A DNA stretch of 48,256 nt from Bacillota bacterium (lineage in GTDB: Bacteria; Bacillota; Clostridia; Lachnospirales; Lachnospiraceae): NCBI GenBank assembly GCA_023436225.1, contig JAEZKA010000028.1, positions 1-48,256 of the forward strand, written 5' to 3'. Below, in pieces: positions 16,021 to 23,818 of the stretch. The notes under the pieces are model-generated. The model was not told the DNA's origin and ran no database searches. It saw only the letters and a program-made list of their open reading frames with translations. The stretch's first letter is position 1. The number at the start of each line of letters is the position of its first letter. The position numbers were made by a program, and so were the translations under genes.

Positions 16021-17112
16021 TTGAAGACTTTCTGGGAGAAGCTGCTACGTATTAAAGGTCCGATTTTGATGGTTGTGATTAGTGTAGGGGTATATTTAAG
16101 CTTTCGATATCTGCTGGGACTTATTCTGCCCTTTTTAATTGCATATTTTCTTGCATGGATTATCCGTCCGGTAACAGAGGCTCTATATCGTCGCCTTCAT
16201 TTACCGCGTGTTCTTGGAGCAACCTTGTCACTATTTTTGCTGTTTGCCGTCTTTGGTACCGGCATCGGTCTGTTAATTAATATTCTGATTAAGGAAGCAA
16301 TTGCATTTATACGAAATCTTCCCGTCTATTTAAATATCATAACAAACAAGCTTGACCGTATCTGTATGGGCTGTGATGAACTCTTTGGATTGGAGGACGG
16401 TACCCTGCGAGGTATGGTGGATGATAATCTGATGCAGTCTGTGAACTGGTTTAAAAAAAATCTAATGCCAGAGGTAACGGAGCATACCATATCAATCACG
16501 TTGGGAGTGATTGCATTCTTTGGTATACTTCTAATCATCTTTGTAGCAGCAGTATTGATTGTAAAGGAATTACCCAGCTTTCAGGATAAATATGGCAATC
16601 ATAATTTCTATAAAGATGTTCATCGAGTTACAGGAAAGCTATCAGAGGCAGGAGCTGCTTATCTGCGTTCTCAGGTAATTATTATGACTATCGTTGCTCT
16701 GATCTGCGTTCTCGGACTATCATTGCTGCATAATGAATACGCAGTACTACTTGGAATAGGGATTGCAATATTGGATGCACTACCAATAATAGGAAGTGGT
16801 ATGATTTTTATCCCCTGGGCTATTGTTATGCTGATGAACGGTAATATCTATGCGGCGGCAATACTTATTACGATCTACCTGATATGTCAAATTCTAAGAG
16901 AAGTATTGGAGCCGAAGTTAATTGGTAACCGCATAGGAATTAAACCCCTATTTACTCTGATTTCTATGTATATTGGTATTAAATTATTTTCCTTTATCGG
17001 CTTTATCTTAGGCCCTATCGGATTGGTTATAATCATAACCATATATAAAGTGGTGAATGAGAAGACACAGGAAGTTGCAAAGCAGGAACAGATTACTTAT
17101 AATGAGGATTAG
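16021..17112 (+). CDS. ytvI: YtvI-like sporulation/AI-2E-family membrane protein
   Basis: A 363-residue integral membrane protein with about eight hydrophobic segments. The layout matches the AI-2E (PerM) family and the sporulation integral membrane protein YtvI subset: FLIAYFLAWIIRPVTEAL near the N terminus, VIIMTIVALICVLGLSLL, and DALPIIGSGMIFIPWAIVML, the conserved LPxxG segment. Length is close to B. subtilis YtvI. The start is taken as TTG 16021 (LKTFWEKLLRIKG) with GAGGAGGTG eight bases away; the upstream ATG at 15886 would force translation through the palindromic terminator. In sporulation its role is not well defined. Confidence 0.85.
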   Translation: MKTFWEKLLRIKGPILMVVISVGVYLSFRYLLGLILPFLIAYFLAWIIRPVTEALYRRLHLPRVLGATLSLFLLFAVFGTGIGLLINILIKEAIAFIRNLPVYLNIITNKLDRICMGCDELFGLEDGTLRGMVDDNLMQSVNWFKKNLMPEVTEHTISITLGVIAFFGILLIIFVAAVLIVKELPSFQDKYGNHNFYKDVHRVTGKLSEAGAAYLRSQVIIMTIVALICVLGLSLLHNEYAVLLGIGIAILDALPIIGSGMIFIPWAIVMLMNGNIYAAAILITIYLICQILREVLEPKLIGNRIGIKPLFTLISMYIGIKLFSFIGFILGPIGLVIIITIYKVVNEKTQEVAKQEQITYNED

Positions 17113-17220
17113 AGGTTATGATATCAAAGAGCGGGAGAAAATCCTTTATGATAAGGTTGTTTTGATATACCTGATAAAGGATATCTGTATAAAAAATGAA
17201 AAGGGGAAGGTATATAGGAT

Positions 17221-18513
17221 ATGAAAAAGAATGATTACGCGAAGACGCCACCAATGGGGTGGAATAGTTGGGATTGCTATGGAGCTAGTGTGACTGAGCA
17301 GGAGGTTCGCTCCAATGCAGAATATATGGCAAAGCATTTGCAGCATTATGGATGGGAATATGTAATCGTGGATATCCAGTGGTATGAGCCGTTGGCCTCA
17401 GGAACAGAATATCATAATCTCGCGGACCTATGTATGGACGAATATGGTAGATTGCAGCCAGCAGTCAATCGGTTCCCGAGCGCGGCTGGTAATCAGGGTT
17501 TTCGCCCACTCTCAGATTATGTTCATTCCTTAGGCTTAAAATTCGGAATTCATATCATGCGTGGAATTCCAAGGCAAGCAGTATACCAAAACACCCCAAT
17601 CAAAGGAACGGATTACCGGGCGAAGGACGCGGCAGATGGTTTTAATGTATGTCTCTGGAATCAAGATATGTACGGTATGAATACAGGACGCGGGGCGAAG
17701 GATATAACATTGGCAGCAGCCCAAGCTTATTATAACTCTCTCCTGGAATTATATTCTGATTGGGGAGTGGATTACATAAAGGTGGATGATCTGGCAGCAC
17801 CGAATTACCGTAAGGAAGAGATTGAGATGATACGTAAGGCAATTGATGACTCTGGCAGGGCGATCGTCTTCTCAGCCTCACCCGGAGATACTCCACTTGA
17901 TGCAGCCGAACACTGTGTGGAGAATCTGAACCTATGGCGGGTATCCAATGACTTCTGGGATGAATGGAGACTGCTTTATAAGCAATTTGGGCTGATGAAG
18001 GAATGGAATTCGTATATGGGGGAAGGACATTTTCCCGATGCTGATATGATACCCATAGGACATCTTTGTGTTCGGACCAATGCAGATTATAATCCAACCC
18101 GCTATACAAGATTTACGAAGGAAGAACAGTTAACCATGCTTTCTCTCTGGGCGATGGGCCGATCCCCGCTGATCCTTGGTTGTGAGCTGACGGACCTGGA
18201 TGAGTTTTCCCTGAGCCTTATCACAAACCAGGAAGTTCTGAATATAAATCAACAATCCACTTCTAATATGGAACACTCCAGACATGACGACTGTCCTATC
18301 TGGATGGCAAAGGGTCCAGAGGGTCAGACCTATGTTGGATTGTTCAATCTTAATGAAGATGCAAAAATTGTTGGAGTTATCTTTGAGGAGTTTGGACTTA
18401 CAGGATCACAAAGAGTGGTTGATGTATGGAGTAAAAATGAGCTGGGAAGCTTTGATGAGTTTATCTCCTTCTGTCTTAAGCCTCATGAGTGTAGATTAAT
18501 AAAACTACTATAA
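17221..18513 (+). CDS. GH27-family glycoside hydrolase (probable alpha-galactosidase)
   Basis: 430 residues, no signal peptide, so cytoplasmic and acting on imported oligosaccharides. The N terminus TPPMGWNSWDCYGASVTE is the GH27 hallmark. The nucleophile should be Asp189 in DYIKVDDL and the acid/base Asp244 in WRVSNDFWDEW; a C-terminal beta-sandwich follows. GH27 holds alpha-galactosidases, alpha-N-acetylgalactosaminidases and beta-L-arabinopyranosidases; the last remains possible because the galactose-binding loops could not be compared. GGGGAAGG lies about ten bases before ATG 17221. No transporter or regulator is adjacent. Confidence 0.9.
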   Translation: MKKNDYAKTPPMGWNSWDCYGASVTEQEVRSNAEYMAKHLQHYGWEYVIVDIQWYEPLASGTEYHNLADLCMDEYGRLQPAVNRFPSAAGNQGFRPLSDYVHSLGLKFGIHIMRGIPRQAVYQNTPIKGTDYRAKDAADGFNVCLWNQDMYGMNTGRGAKDITLAAAQAYYNSLLELYSDWGVDYIKVDDLAAPNYRKEEIEMIRKAIDDSGRAIVFSASPGDTPLDAAEHCVENLNLWRVSNDFWDEWRLLYKQFGLMKEWNSYMGEGHFPDADMIPIGHLCVRTNADYNPTRYTRFTKEEQLTMLSLWAMGRSPLILGCELTDLDEFSLSLITNQEVLNINQQSTSNMEHSRHDDCPIWMAKGPEGQTYVGLFNLNEDAKIVGVIFEEFGLTGSQRVVDVWSKNELGSFDEFISFCLKPHECRLIKLL

Positions 18514-18594
18514 AGGGTAGCTGTGATAAAGCAATATTTTGGAAGAACATACAGGATTTTTAACCAAGTCAGAAGTTTCAAGGAGAAGCTGGAT

Positions 18595-18618
18595 ATCCGC
18601 TTGACAAAGCGGATTTTC
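18595..18618 (+). terminator. Terminator after the GH27 gene
   Basis: ATCCGCTT (18595-18602), loop GACA, AAGCGGAT (18607-18614), then TTTCTGG. The loop and stem contain the TTGACA used as -35 of the next promoter. Confidence 0.65.
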
Positions 18619-18629
18619 TGGCTTACAAT
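18601..18629 (+). promoter_or_regulatory. Sigma-A promoter of the T-box/proS transcript
   Basis: TTGACA (18601-18606), 17-nt spacer, TACAAT (18624-18629). It overlaps the terminator hairpin of the preceding gene. The predicted start near 18636 gives a leader of about 410 nt. Confidence 0.8.
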
Positions 18630-18694
18630 TACCTCAATACTTACTGATAAGTAATATTATTCAAACAATAGAGGGCTAATAAGAGCTTTCTATG

Positions 18695-18940
18695 GTTTGC
18701 TGCGATGAAGAGGAATAGTAGATAATAATCGTATTCCAGAGAGAGAAGCAGTGGTGAGAGCTTCTTATACCGAGATTATTGAACCGGCCTTGGAGCATTG
18801 TATGAAAGGAGTAACAAGCTCCCGGAAATACAACGTATTCCGGCGTTAACGGAGAAAAAGAGAATTGCTGATCAAGCAATTAATTAGGGTGGTACCGCCG
18901 AGTCTTTCGGTCCCTTGCGGATAGAAGGGCTTTTTTGTTG
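18695..18940 (+). promoter_or_regulatory. T-box leader of proS with probable CCG (Pro) specifier
   Basis: Contains the T-box sequence AGGGTGGTACCGCCG (18886-18900), which pairs with the tRNA acceptor end. Stem I has AGTAG (18717-18721) opposite GAACCGGCC (18781-18789), where the triplet after GAA is CCG (18784-18786), a proline codon that fits the downstream proS. A terminator of CCCTT and AAGGG with TTTTTT (18912-18936) follows. Uncharged tRNA-Pro should allow readthrough. The specifier was placed by eye. Confidence 0.92.
18912..18936 (+). terminator. T-box-controlled terminator
   Basis: CCCTT (18912-18916) pairs with AAGGG (18925-18929) over an 8-nt loop, followed by CTTTTTTG. Competes with the T-box antiterminator. 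Confidence 0.75.
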
Positions 18941-19046
18941 TTTAAAAATATAACATAAGGCCGATATTAATCATTATAACTTAACCTGCCTGTCTTAATG
19001 GTTTGGGCAGAAGTAGCAGATAATCTGATTTAAAGGAGAGATATTT

Positions 19047-20480
19047 ATGGCACAGGATAAGAAGCTGGTTGAGGCAATCACCTCTATGGACGTGGATTTT
19101 GCCCAATGGTACACAGATGTTGTTAAGAAAGCAGAATTAATTGAATACTCCAGTATAAGAGGCTGCATGATACTCAGACCTCTAGGTTACGCGATCTGGG
19201 AGAATATCCAGAGACAGCTGGATGCGGATTTTAAGTCCACCGGCGTAGAGAATGTATATATGCCGATGTTTATTCCGGAGAGCTTATTACAGAAGGAGAA
19301 GGACCATGTAGAGGGCTTTGCTCCTGAGGTTGCCTGGGTAACCCATGGTGGTGGTGAGCCTTTACAGGAGAGAATGTGTGTAAGACCTACCTCCGAGACA
19401 CTGTTCTGTGACTTATATTCGAAAATAATCCAGTCCCATAGAGATCTGCCGAAGCTATATAATCAATGGTGTTCCGTAGTACGCTGGGAGAAGACCACCA
19501 GGCCGTTCCTCCGCTCCATGGAATTTTTGTGGCAGGAAGGACATACGGCTCATGCAACAGCTGAAGAGGCAGAGGAGAGAACCATCCAGATGCTGAATGT
19601 TTATGCCGATTTCTGCGAGAGAGTGCTTGCGATCCCCATGATTAAGGGCCGCAAATCCGAGAAGGAGAAATTCGCTGGCGCACATGCTACTTATACCATT
19701 GAAGCCCTGATGCATGATGGTAAGGCATTACAGTCCGGAACCAGCCATAACTTTGGAGACGGCTTCGCACATGCCTTTGATATCAAATATACTGATAAAA
19801 ACAATACTTTACAATATGTTCATCAGACCTCCTGGGGTATGTCTACCAGAATCATCGGTGCAATCATCATGGTTCACGGTGATGACAGCGGCTTGGTATT
19901 GCCTCCGAGAATTGCACCTACTCAGATTATGATCATTCCGATTAATCAGAACAAGGAAGGCGTTCTCGATAAGGCTTATGAATTAAAGCAGAAGCTCAGC
20001 TCCTTTAAGGTTAAGGTAGATGACTCCGATAAGAGCCCGGGCTGGAAGTTCAGCGAGCAGGAGATGCGCGGTATTCCGATCCGTGTGGAGATTGGTCCTA
20101 AGGATATTGAAGCAAATCAAGCAGTTATTGTTCGCAGAGATACCAGAGAGAAGATTATCGTATCTTTAGATGAGATCGAAGTGAAAGCCGGCGAGATCTT
20201 AGAGAAGATGCAGTATGAGATGCTGGAGCGTGCGAGAAATCATCGTGATACCCATACCTATACTGCGACCACTATGGAAGAGTTCGAGAAGACTATTGCA
20301 GAGAAACCGGGCTTTGTAAAAGCTATGTGGTGCCAGGACGAGGCTTGTGAGAAGGAAATTAAGGATAAGACAGGAGCAACCTCCCGTTGTATGCCCTTTG
20401 AGCAGGAGCATTTGGCAGAAACCTGCGTATGCTGTGGCAAGCCAGCCAAGGTGATGGCTTATTGGGGCAAGGCATATTAA
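19047..20480 (+). CDS. proS: Prolyl-tRNA synthetase, archaeal/eukaryote-like short form
   Basis: Charges tRNA-Pro with proline in the cytoplasm. 477 residues, matching the type 3 enzyme without the bacterial editing insertion. Class II motifs are present: motif 1 around GCMILRPLGYAIWENIQ, motif 2 VVRWEKTTRPFLRSMEFLWQEGHTAH, motif 3 SWGMSTRIIGAIIM; then an anticodon-binding domain and the C-terminal zinc-binding-like extension with CQDEACEKE and CVCCGKPA. AAGGAGAG upstream of ATG 19047 fits. Under T-box control. The archaeal-type ProS is common in Clostridia, so no recent transfer is implied. Confidence 0.97.
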   Translation: MAQDKKLVEAITSMDVDFAQWYTDVVKKAELIEYSSIRGCMILRPLGYAIWENIQRQLDADFKSTGVENVYMPMFIPESLLQKEKDHVEGFAPEVAWVTHGGGEPLQERMCVRPTSETLFCDLYSKIIQSHRDLPKLYNQWCSVVRWEKTTRPFLRSMEFLWQEGHTAHATAEEAEERTIQMLNVYADFCERVLAIPMIKGRKSEKEKFAGAHATYTIEALMHDGKALQSGTSHNFGDGFAHAFDIKYTDKNNTLQYVHQTSWGMSTRIIGAIIMVHGDDSGLVLPPRIAPTQIMIIPINQNKEGVLDKAYELKQKLSSFKVKVDDSDKSPGWKFSEQEMRGIPIRVEIGPKDIEANQAVIVRRDTREKIIVSLDEIEVKAGEILEKMQYEMLERARNHRDTHTYTATTMEEFEKTIAEKPGFVKAMWCQDEACEKEIKDKTGATSRCMPFEQEHLAETCVCCGKPAKVMAYWGKAY

Positions 20481-20533
20481 TACTGATTAATAAAATCATA
20501 TATAATTAGAATAAAATGAGACAGAACTAACTG

Positions 20534-20612
20534 ATCTGTACAGCATTCGTTACTTGAAGGAAAGGGGTATCACACCTGGAGAGACAAGAAGTGTTGCTGT
20601 ACAGATTTTTTT
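20534..20612 (+). terminator. Long-stem terminator after proS
   Basis: ATCTGTACAGCA (20534-20545) pairs exactly with TGCTGTACAGAT (20595-20606), running into TTTTTTT. The 49-nt loop can form a smaller stem (AGGGGT with ACACCT). Architecture like the one after metK. Confidence 0.85.
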
Positions 20613-20701
20613 GTGTGTAATTTACTGGTGCTTCTGGGAAGCGGCCTTGTGTTTTATAGAAGGACTGAGAAGATGATAGATTAATAATACATGGGTTAGC
20701 C

Positions 20702-20730
20702 TTGCAATCAAGACGGTGCTTTGCTATAAT
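20702..20730 (+). promoter_or_regulatory. Sigma-A promoter of cca
   Basis: TTGCAA (20702-20707), 17-nt spacer, TATAAT (20725-20730), about 30 bases before ATG 20761. Confidence 0.75.
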
Positions 20731-20760
20731 CGGTATAGATTTTAGAAAAGGAGTCTTCCC

Positions 20761-22134
20761 ATGAATTTTCATATACCTCAAAAAGTGAATGATATTATCG
20801 AAGAGCTGATGGGACACGGCTATGAGGCTTATGTGGTCGGTGGCTGTGTACGGGATATGGTTCTGGGCAGAGAGCCGGAGGACTGGGATATTACGACCTC
20901 GGCGACTCCCTATGAGGTAAAAAAGATTTTTCGTAGGACTGTGGATACGGGAATAGTTCACGGAACGGTCACTGTTTTAATGGAAAAGGAGCATTACGAG
21001 GTCACAACCTACCGGCTGGACGGAGAATATGAGGATAACCGTCATCCGAAGCAGGTGGAGTTTACCTCAAGCCTTGCAGAGGATTTAAAACGTAGAGACT
21101 TTACCATTAATGCCATGGCATATAATGAGGTGGAAGGCTTTATTGATCTCTTTGGAGGGATGGAGGATCTGAACAAGGGCCTAATCCGGTGTGTCGGTAG
21201 CGCCGAAGAGCGTTTTGATGAAGATGCTCTGCGTATTCTTCGTGCCATCCGTTTCTCTGCACAGCTTGGCTTTACGATTGAGGAACACACTCTTAACGCC
21301 ATTGAGGCCAAAGCGGAAAATCTGAAGAATATCAGTGCGGAGCGGATACGAGTGGAGCTGACGAAGCTGCTGATATCCGATCATCCGAACAGGCTTCGGT
21401 TGCTCTATGGGTTAGGAATAACAGGTGTTATTCTACCAGAGTTTGATGCAATGATGAAGACCGAGCAGAAAAATATTCACCACATCTATAGTGTAGGTGA
21501 TCATACAATACATGCGGTGAGTGAGGTTGCCGGCGAACTGAAGGAACAGCTATTCGGAATAAGGGAGCGAACGATCCTACGCTGGACTATGCTGCTTCAT
21601 GACGTTGAGAAGCCGAGCACGATTACCCTGGGTAAGGACGGCCAAAATCACTTTTTCGGACATCAGGAGAAGGGAGCCTTAACTGCAAAGAATATTCTGC
21701 GTCGTCTAAAGTTTGATAATGATACCATTGATGCAGTGGTTCATCTGATACGGTGGCATGACTATCGATTTGTTCTGACACCGGCCGGTATGCGAAAGGC
21801 TGCTTCAAAGATTGGCAAGGAATACATGGAATTGCTTTTTGAGGTTAACCGGGCCGATACCTCGGCCAAGAACCCACAGCATATCAGAGAAAAATACGAC
21901 CGTCTGGCAACTGCCAGACAGCTTTATCAGGAGATTGTTGATAAAGAGGAATGTGTAAGCCTAAAAGAACTTCAAATCAATGGCAAGGATCTGATTAACA
22001 TAGGAATGCAGCCCGGAAAGAGGATGGGAGAGATTCTTAGTAGCCTATTATCGGAGGTTTTGGAAGATCCATCCTTGAATGATCGGGATACACTATTAAA
22101 CATGTCAAAGCAAATGCTGGAAAAGCAGGACTAG
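20761..22134 (+). CDS. cca: CCA-adding tRNA nucleotidyltransferase with HD domain
   Basis: Adds or repairs the 3' CCA of tRNAs. 457 residues: class II nucleotidyltransferase head with VVGGCVRDMVLG (residues 25-36) and EDWDITTSA, RRDFTINAMAYN, the RNA/SrmB-like binding segment RFDEDALRILRAIRFSAQLGF, then an HD domain (TMLLHDVEKPSTI, HLIRWHDYRF). AAAGGAG lies seven bases before ATG 20761. A dedicated promoter and a strong terminator frame it as a single-gene unit. Whether it adds all of CCA or only part is not decided by the motifs alone; the single copy here favours CCA. Confidence 0.95.
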   Translation: MNFHIPQKVNDIIEELMGHGYEAYVVGGCVRDMVLGREPEDWDITTSATPYEVKKIFRRTVDTGIVHGTVTVLMEKEHYEVTTYRLDGEYEDNRHPKQVEFTSSLAEDLKRRDFTINAMAYNEVEGFIDLFGGMEDLNKGLIRCVGSAEERFDEDALRILRAIRFSAQLGFTIEEHTLNAIEAKAENLKNISAERIRVELTKLLISDHPNRLRLLYGLGITGVILPEFDAMMKTEQKNIHHIYSVGDHTIHAVSEVAGELKEQLFGIRERTILRWTMLLHDVEKPSTITLGKDGQNHFFGHQEKGALTAKNILRRLKFDNDTIDAVVHLIRWHDYRFVLTPAGMRKAASKIGKEYMELLFEVNRADTSAKNPQHIREKYDRLATARQLYQEIVDKEECVSLKELQINGKDLINIGMQPGKRMGEILSSLLSEVLEDPSLNDRDTLLNMSKQMLEKQD

Positions 22135-22158
22135 AATAAAGAAGGATTTAAGTATCTA

Positions 22159-22190
22159 CAGGAGGACGAAAAAGCGTCCTCCCGTTTTTA
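22159..22190 (+). terminator. Terminator after cca
   Basis: GGAGGACG (22161-22168) pairs with CGTCCTCC (22175-22182) over AAAAAG, then CGTTTTTA. Confidence 0.9.
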
Positions 22191-22649
22191 TATATCAATC
22201 ATAAACATCTAATATAAAGGTTGGAATGTCAAAAGCCATAAATTACTTGCATTTGTCAATTCTGGACAAGTGAAACAGTTTACTGTTTCATCTTGTATGC
22301 ATTTCCTCCTCTAGTTTGGTGTGATGCAGAATATAGTTCGATGAGCAACTGTATGAAGTCGTCGCTACGTACTTCATTCAAGCGATAGCGTGTTGCGAAT
22401 GAATTATGTTCTGTATCACGCAATCAAGATATCAAATTGTGCAAATAGACAAAACAAAATTTAAATTGGCTTTTAACACGCCAATCATATAAAACTTTTC
22501 CTAAAGCCGACGGATTAATATTCATGAATCAGAAATTCACATCATAATATTAATAAGACGGGTTTGTCACTTGTGGATACCTACGATACCCCAGATTGGC
22601 TCGTCGTTTACAATTCTAAGCTATAGAGGTTTTGTAAGGAGGATGGGCT
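22191..22649. other. Intergenic region carrying two palindromic elements
   Basis: No convincing gene. A 20-nt palindrome TGAAACAGTTTACTGTTTCA (22271-22290) is framed by CAAG/CTTG, and a larger stem-loop lies at 22319-22421. Past 22421 the sequence is plain A+T-rich up to the AAGGAGG (22636-22642) of the next gene; no clear sigma-A promoter was found, which would fit a sporulation sigma factor. Confidence 0.5.
22319..22421. repeat. Long imperfect inverted repeat, MITE-like or structured RNA
   Basis: Left arm GTGTGATGCAGAATATAG (from 22319) pairs with TTATGTTCTGTATCACGC (to 22421), mostly with G-T wobbles. Inside, GCAAC pairs with GTTGC and ATGAAGT with ACTTCAT around CGTCGCTACGT. The nesting suggests one folded element of about 103 nt. 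Its CGCTACG/TACTTCATTC flavour recalls the GTAGTGA repeats of this window, but it is not the same unit. Confidence 0.5.
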
Positions 22650-23735
22650 GTGGAGGATAGGTGTCAGGAAGCATTAAAAAGATATCGTCTTAGGATCTAC
22701 AATATATATCGGGCCAGAGGTGCATTCCTGTTGGAAACAGATGCAGGGCTTAAGCTCTTTAAGTGCTTTGAAGGCTCCAGAAATAGAGCACTATTTGAGA
22801 ACAAGGTCAAGGAGCACCTGCTGCTTCATGGTTATGCAAATACGGATCTCTTTGTCAAAACCCTTGATGAGGATATCATCTCTGAAGATGGAGCCGGTTG
22901 TCAATATTTCATGAAGAACTGGTTCTGGGGTGAGGAATGTAACCTTAGAGAGTTATCGCAGGTAGAGTATGCCTCTGCGAATTTAGCCAGGCTGCATACG
23001 ATTCTGAAGGATGTGGAATTTACCGAGGAACAGTTGGAGCATAACATCTCACCGGATCTAATGGAGACCTTTGATAAACGAAATCGTGAATTAAAAAGGG
23101 TTAAGGCATATATTCGGGAGAAGAAACAGAAGAATGAATTTGAGCTTATGTATCTGAATTATTATGAGACATTTTATGAACAGGGTATATTGGCAGCAGA
23201 GAGACTTTCTCGTTCCTCCTATATAAAGCTAATGGAGGAAGCGGTTAAGGAACGCAGTGTTTGTCATGGTAACTATACCTACCATAATATCATTATGCAA
23301 AAAAGTAAGACGGATGCCATGAATAAAACTTATATTCCACCGGGTTGGGTGAATAAACAGCCACTATCTGTAACCGAGCTTAGTGGTGCAGGAAGTAATA
23401 TTGCCACCACAAATTTTGAAAAATCCTATATTGGGCTTCAGATCTTCGATCTATATCAATTTATCCGTAAGGTCATGGAGAAAAATGATTGGGATATTCT
23501 CTATGGAAGCAATATAATAGAGGCGTATGATCAGATTAAGTCGATATCGAAGGCGGAGCTACAGATCCTTTATCTGCTGCTCCTCTATCCGGAAAAATTC
23601 TGGAAGATTACGAACTTCTATTATAATGGCAAAAAATCATGGGTTTCGGGTCGTAATACACAGAAGCTCAGCATGATCGGTGAGCAGAATGAGAAAAAAG
23701 AGATGTTTCTTCATAGACTGGAAGATATTTTATAG
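22650..23735 (+). CDS. CotS-family spore coat protein, kinase fold with degenerate active site
   Basis: 361 residues with the aminoglycoside-phosphotransferase/choline-kinase-like fold of the CotS/YsxE/YutH spore coat family. GAFLLETDAGLKLFKCFEGS gives the N-lobe with the likely ATP-site lysine, and VCHGNYTYHNIIM is the catalytic-loop equivalent. There the usual HGD reads HGN, and the expected metal-binding IDFD is replaced by TTNFEKS, followed by IFDLYQFIRKVMEKNDW. It may therefore be a pseudokinase that serves as coat structure. GTG start at 22650 with AAGGAGG seven bases upstream. Confidence 0.87.
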   Translation: MEDRCQEALKRYRLRIYNIYRARGAFLLETDAGLKLFKCFEGSRNRALFENKVKEHLLLHGYANTDLFVKTLDEDIISEDGAGCQYFMKNWFWGEECNLRELSQVEYASANLARLHTILKDVEFTEEQLEHNISPDLMETFDKRNRELKRVKAYIREKKQKNEFELMYLNYYETFYEQGILAAERLSRSSYIKLMEEAVKERSVCHGNYTYHNIIMQKSKTDAMNKTYIPPGWVNKQPLSVTELSGAGSNIATTNFEKSYIGLQIFDLYQFIRKVMEKNDWDILYGSNIIEAYDQIKSISKAELQILYLLLLYPEKFWKITNFYYNGKKSWVSGRNTQKLSMIGEQNEKKEMFLHRLEDIL

Positions 23736-23747
23736 TCCAAGGAAGGA

Positions 23748-23776
23748 TTGAAACTGCTTGGAAGGTAGGCTATAAT
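23748..23776 (+). promoter_or_regulatory. Sigma-A promoter of the PEGA-domain gene
   Basis: TTGAAA (23748-23753), 17-nt spacer, TATAAT (23771-23776), about 43 bases before ATG 23819. Confidence 0.75.
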
Positions 23777-23818
23777 ATATCTTAGATACACACCGATTAA
23801 GAACAGAGGATACCTACT

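Noticed and set aside
20527..20961. 144-codon open frame on the minus strand
   Set aside because: It covers the proS terminator, the cca promoter and the first 200 bases of cca, has no ribosome binding site, and its product has no family features.
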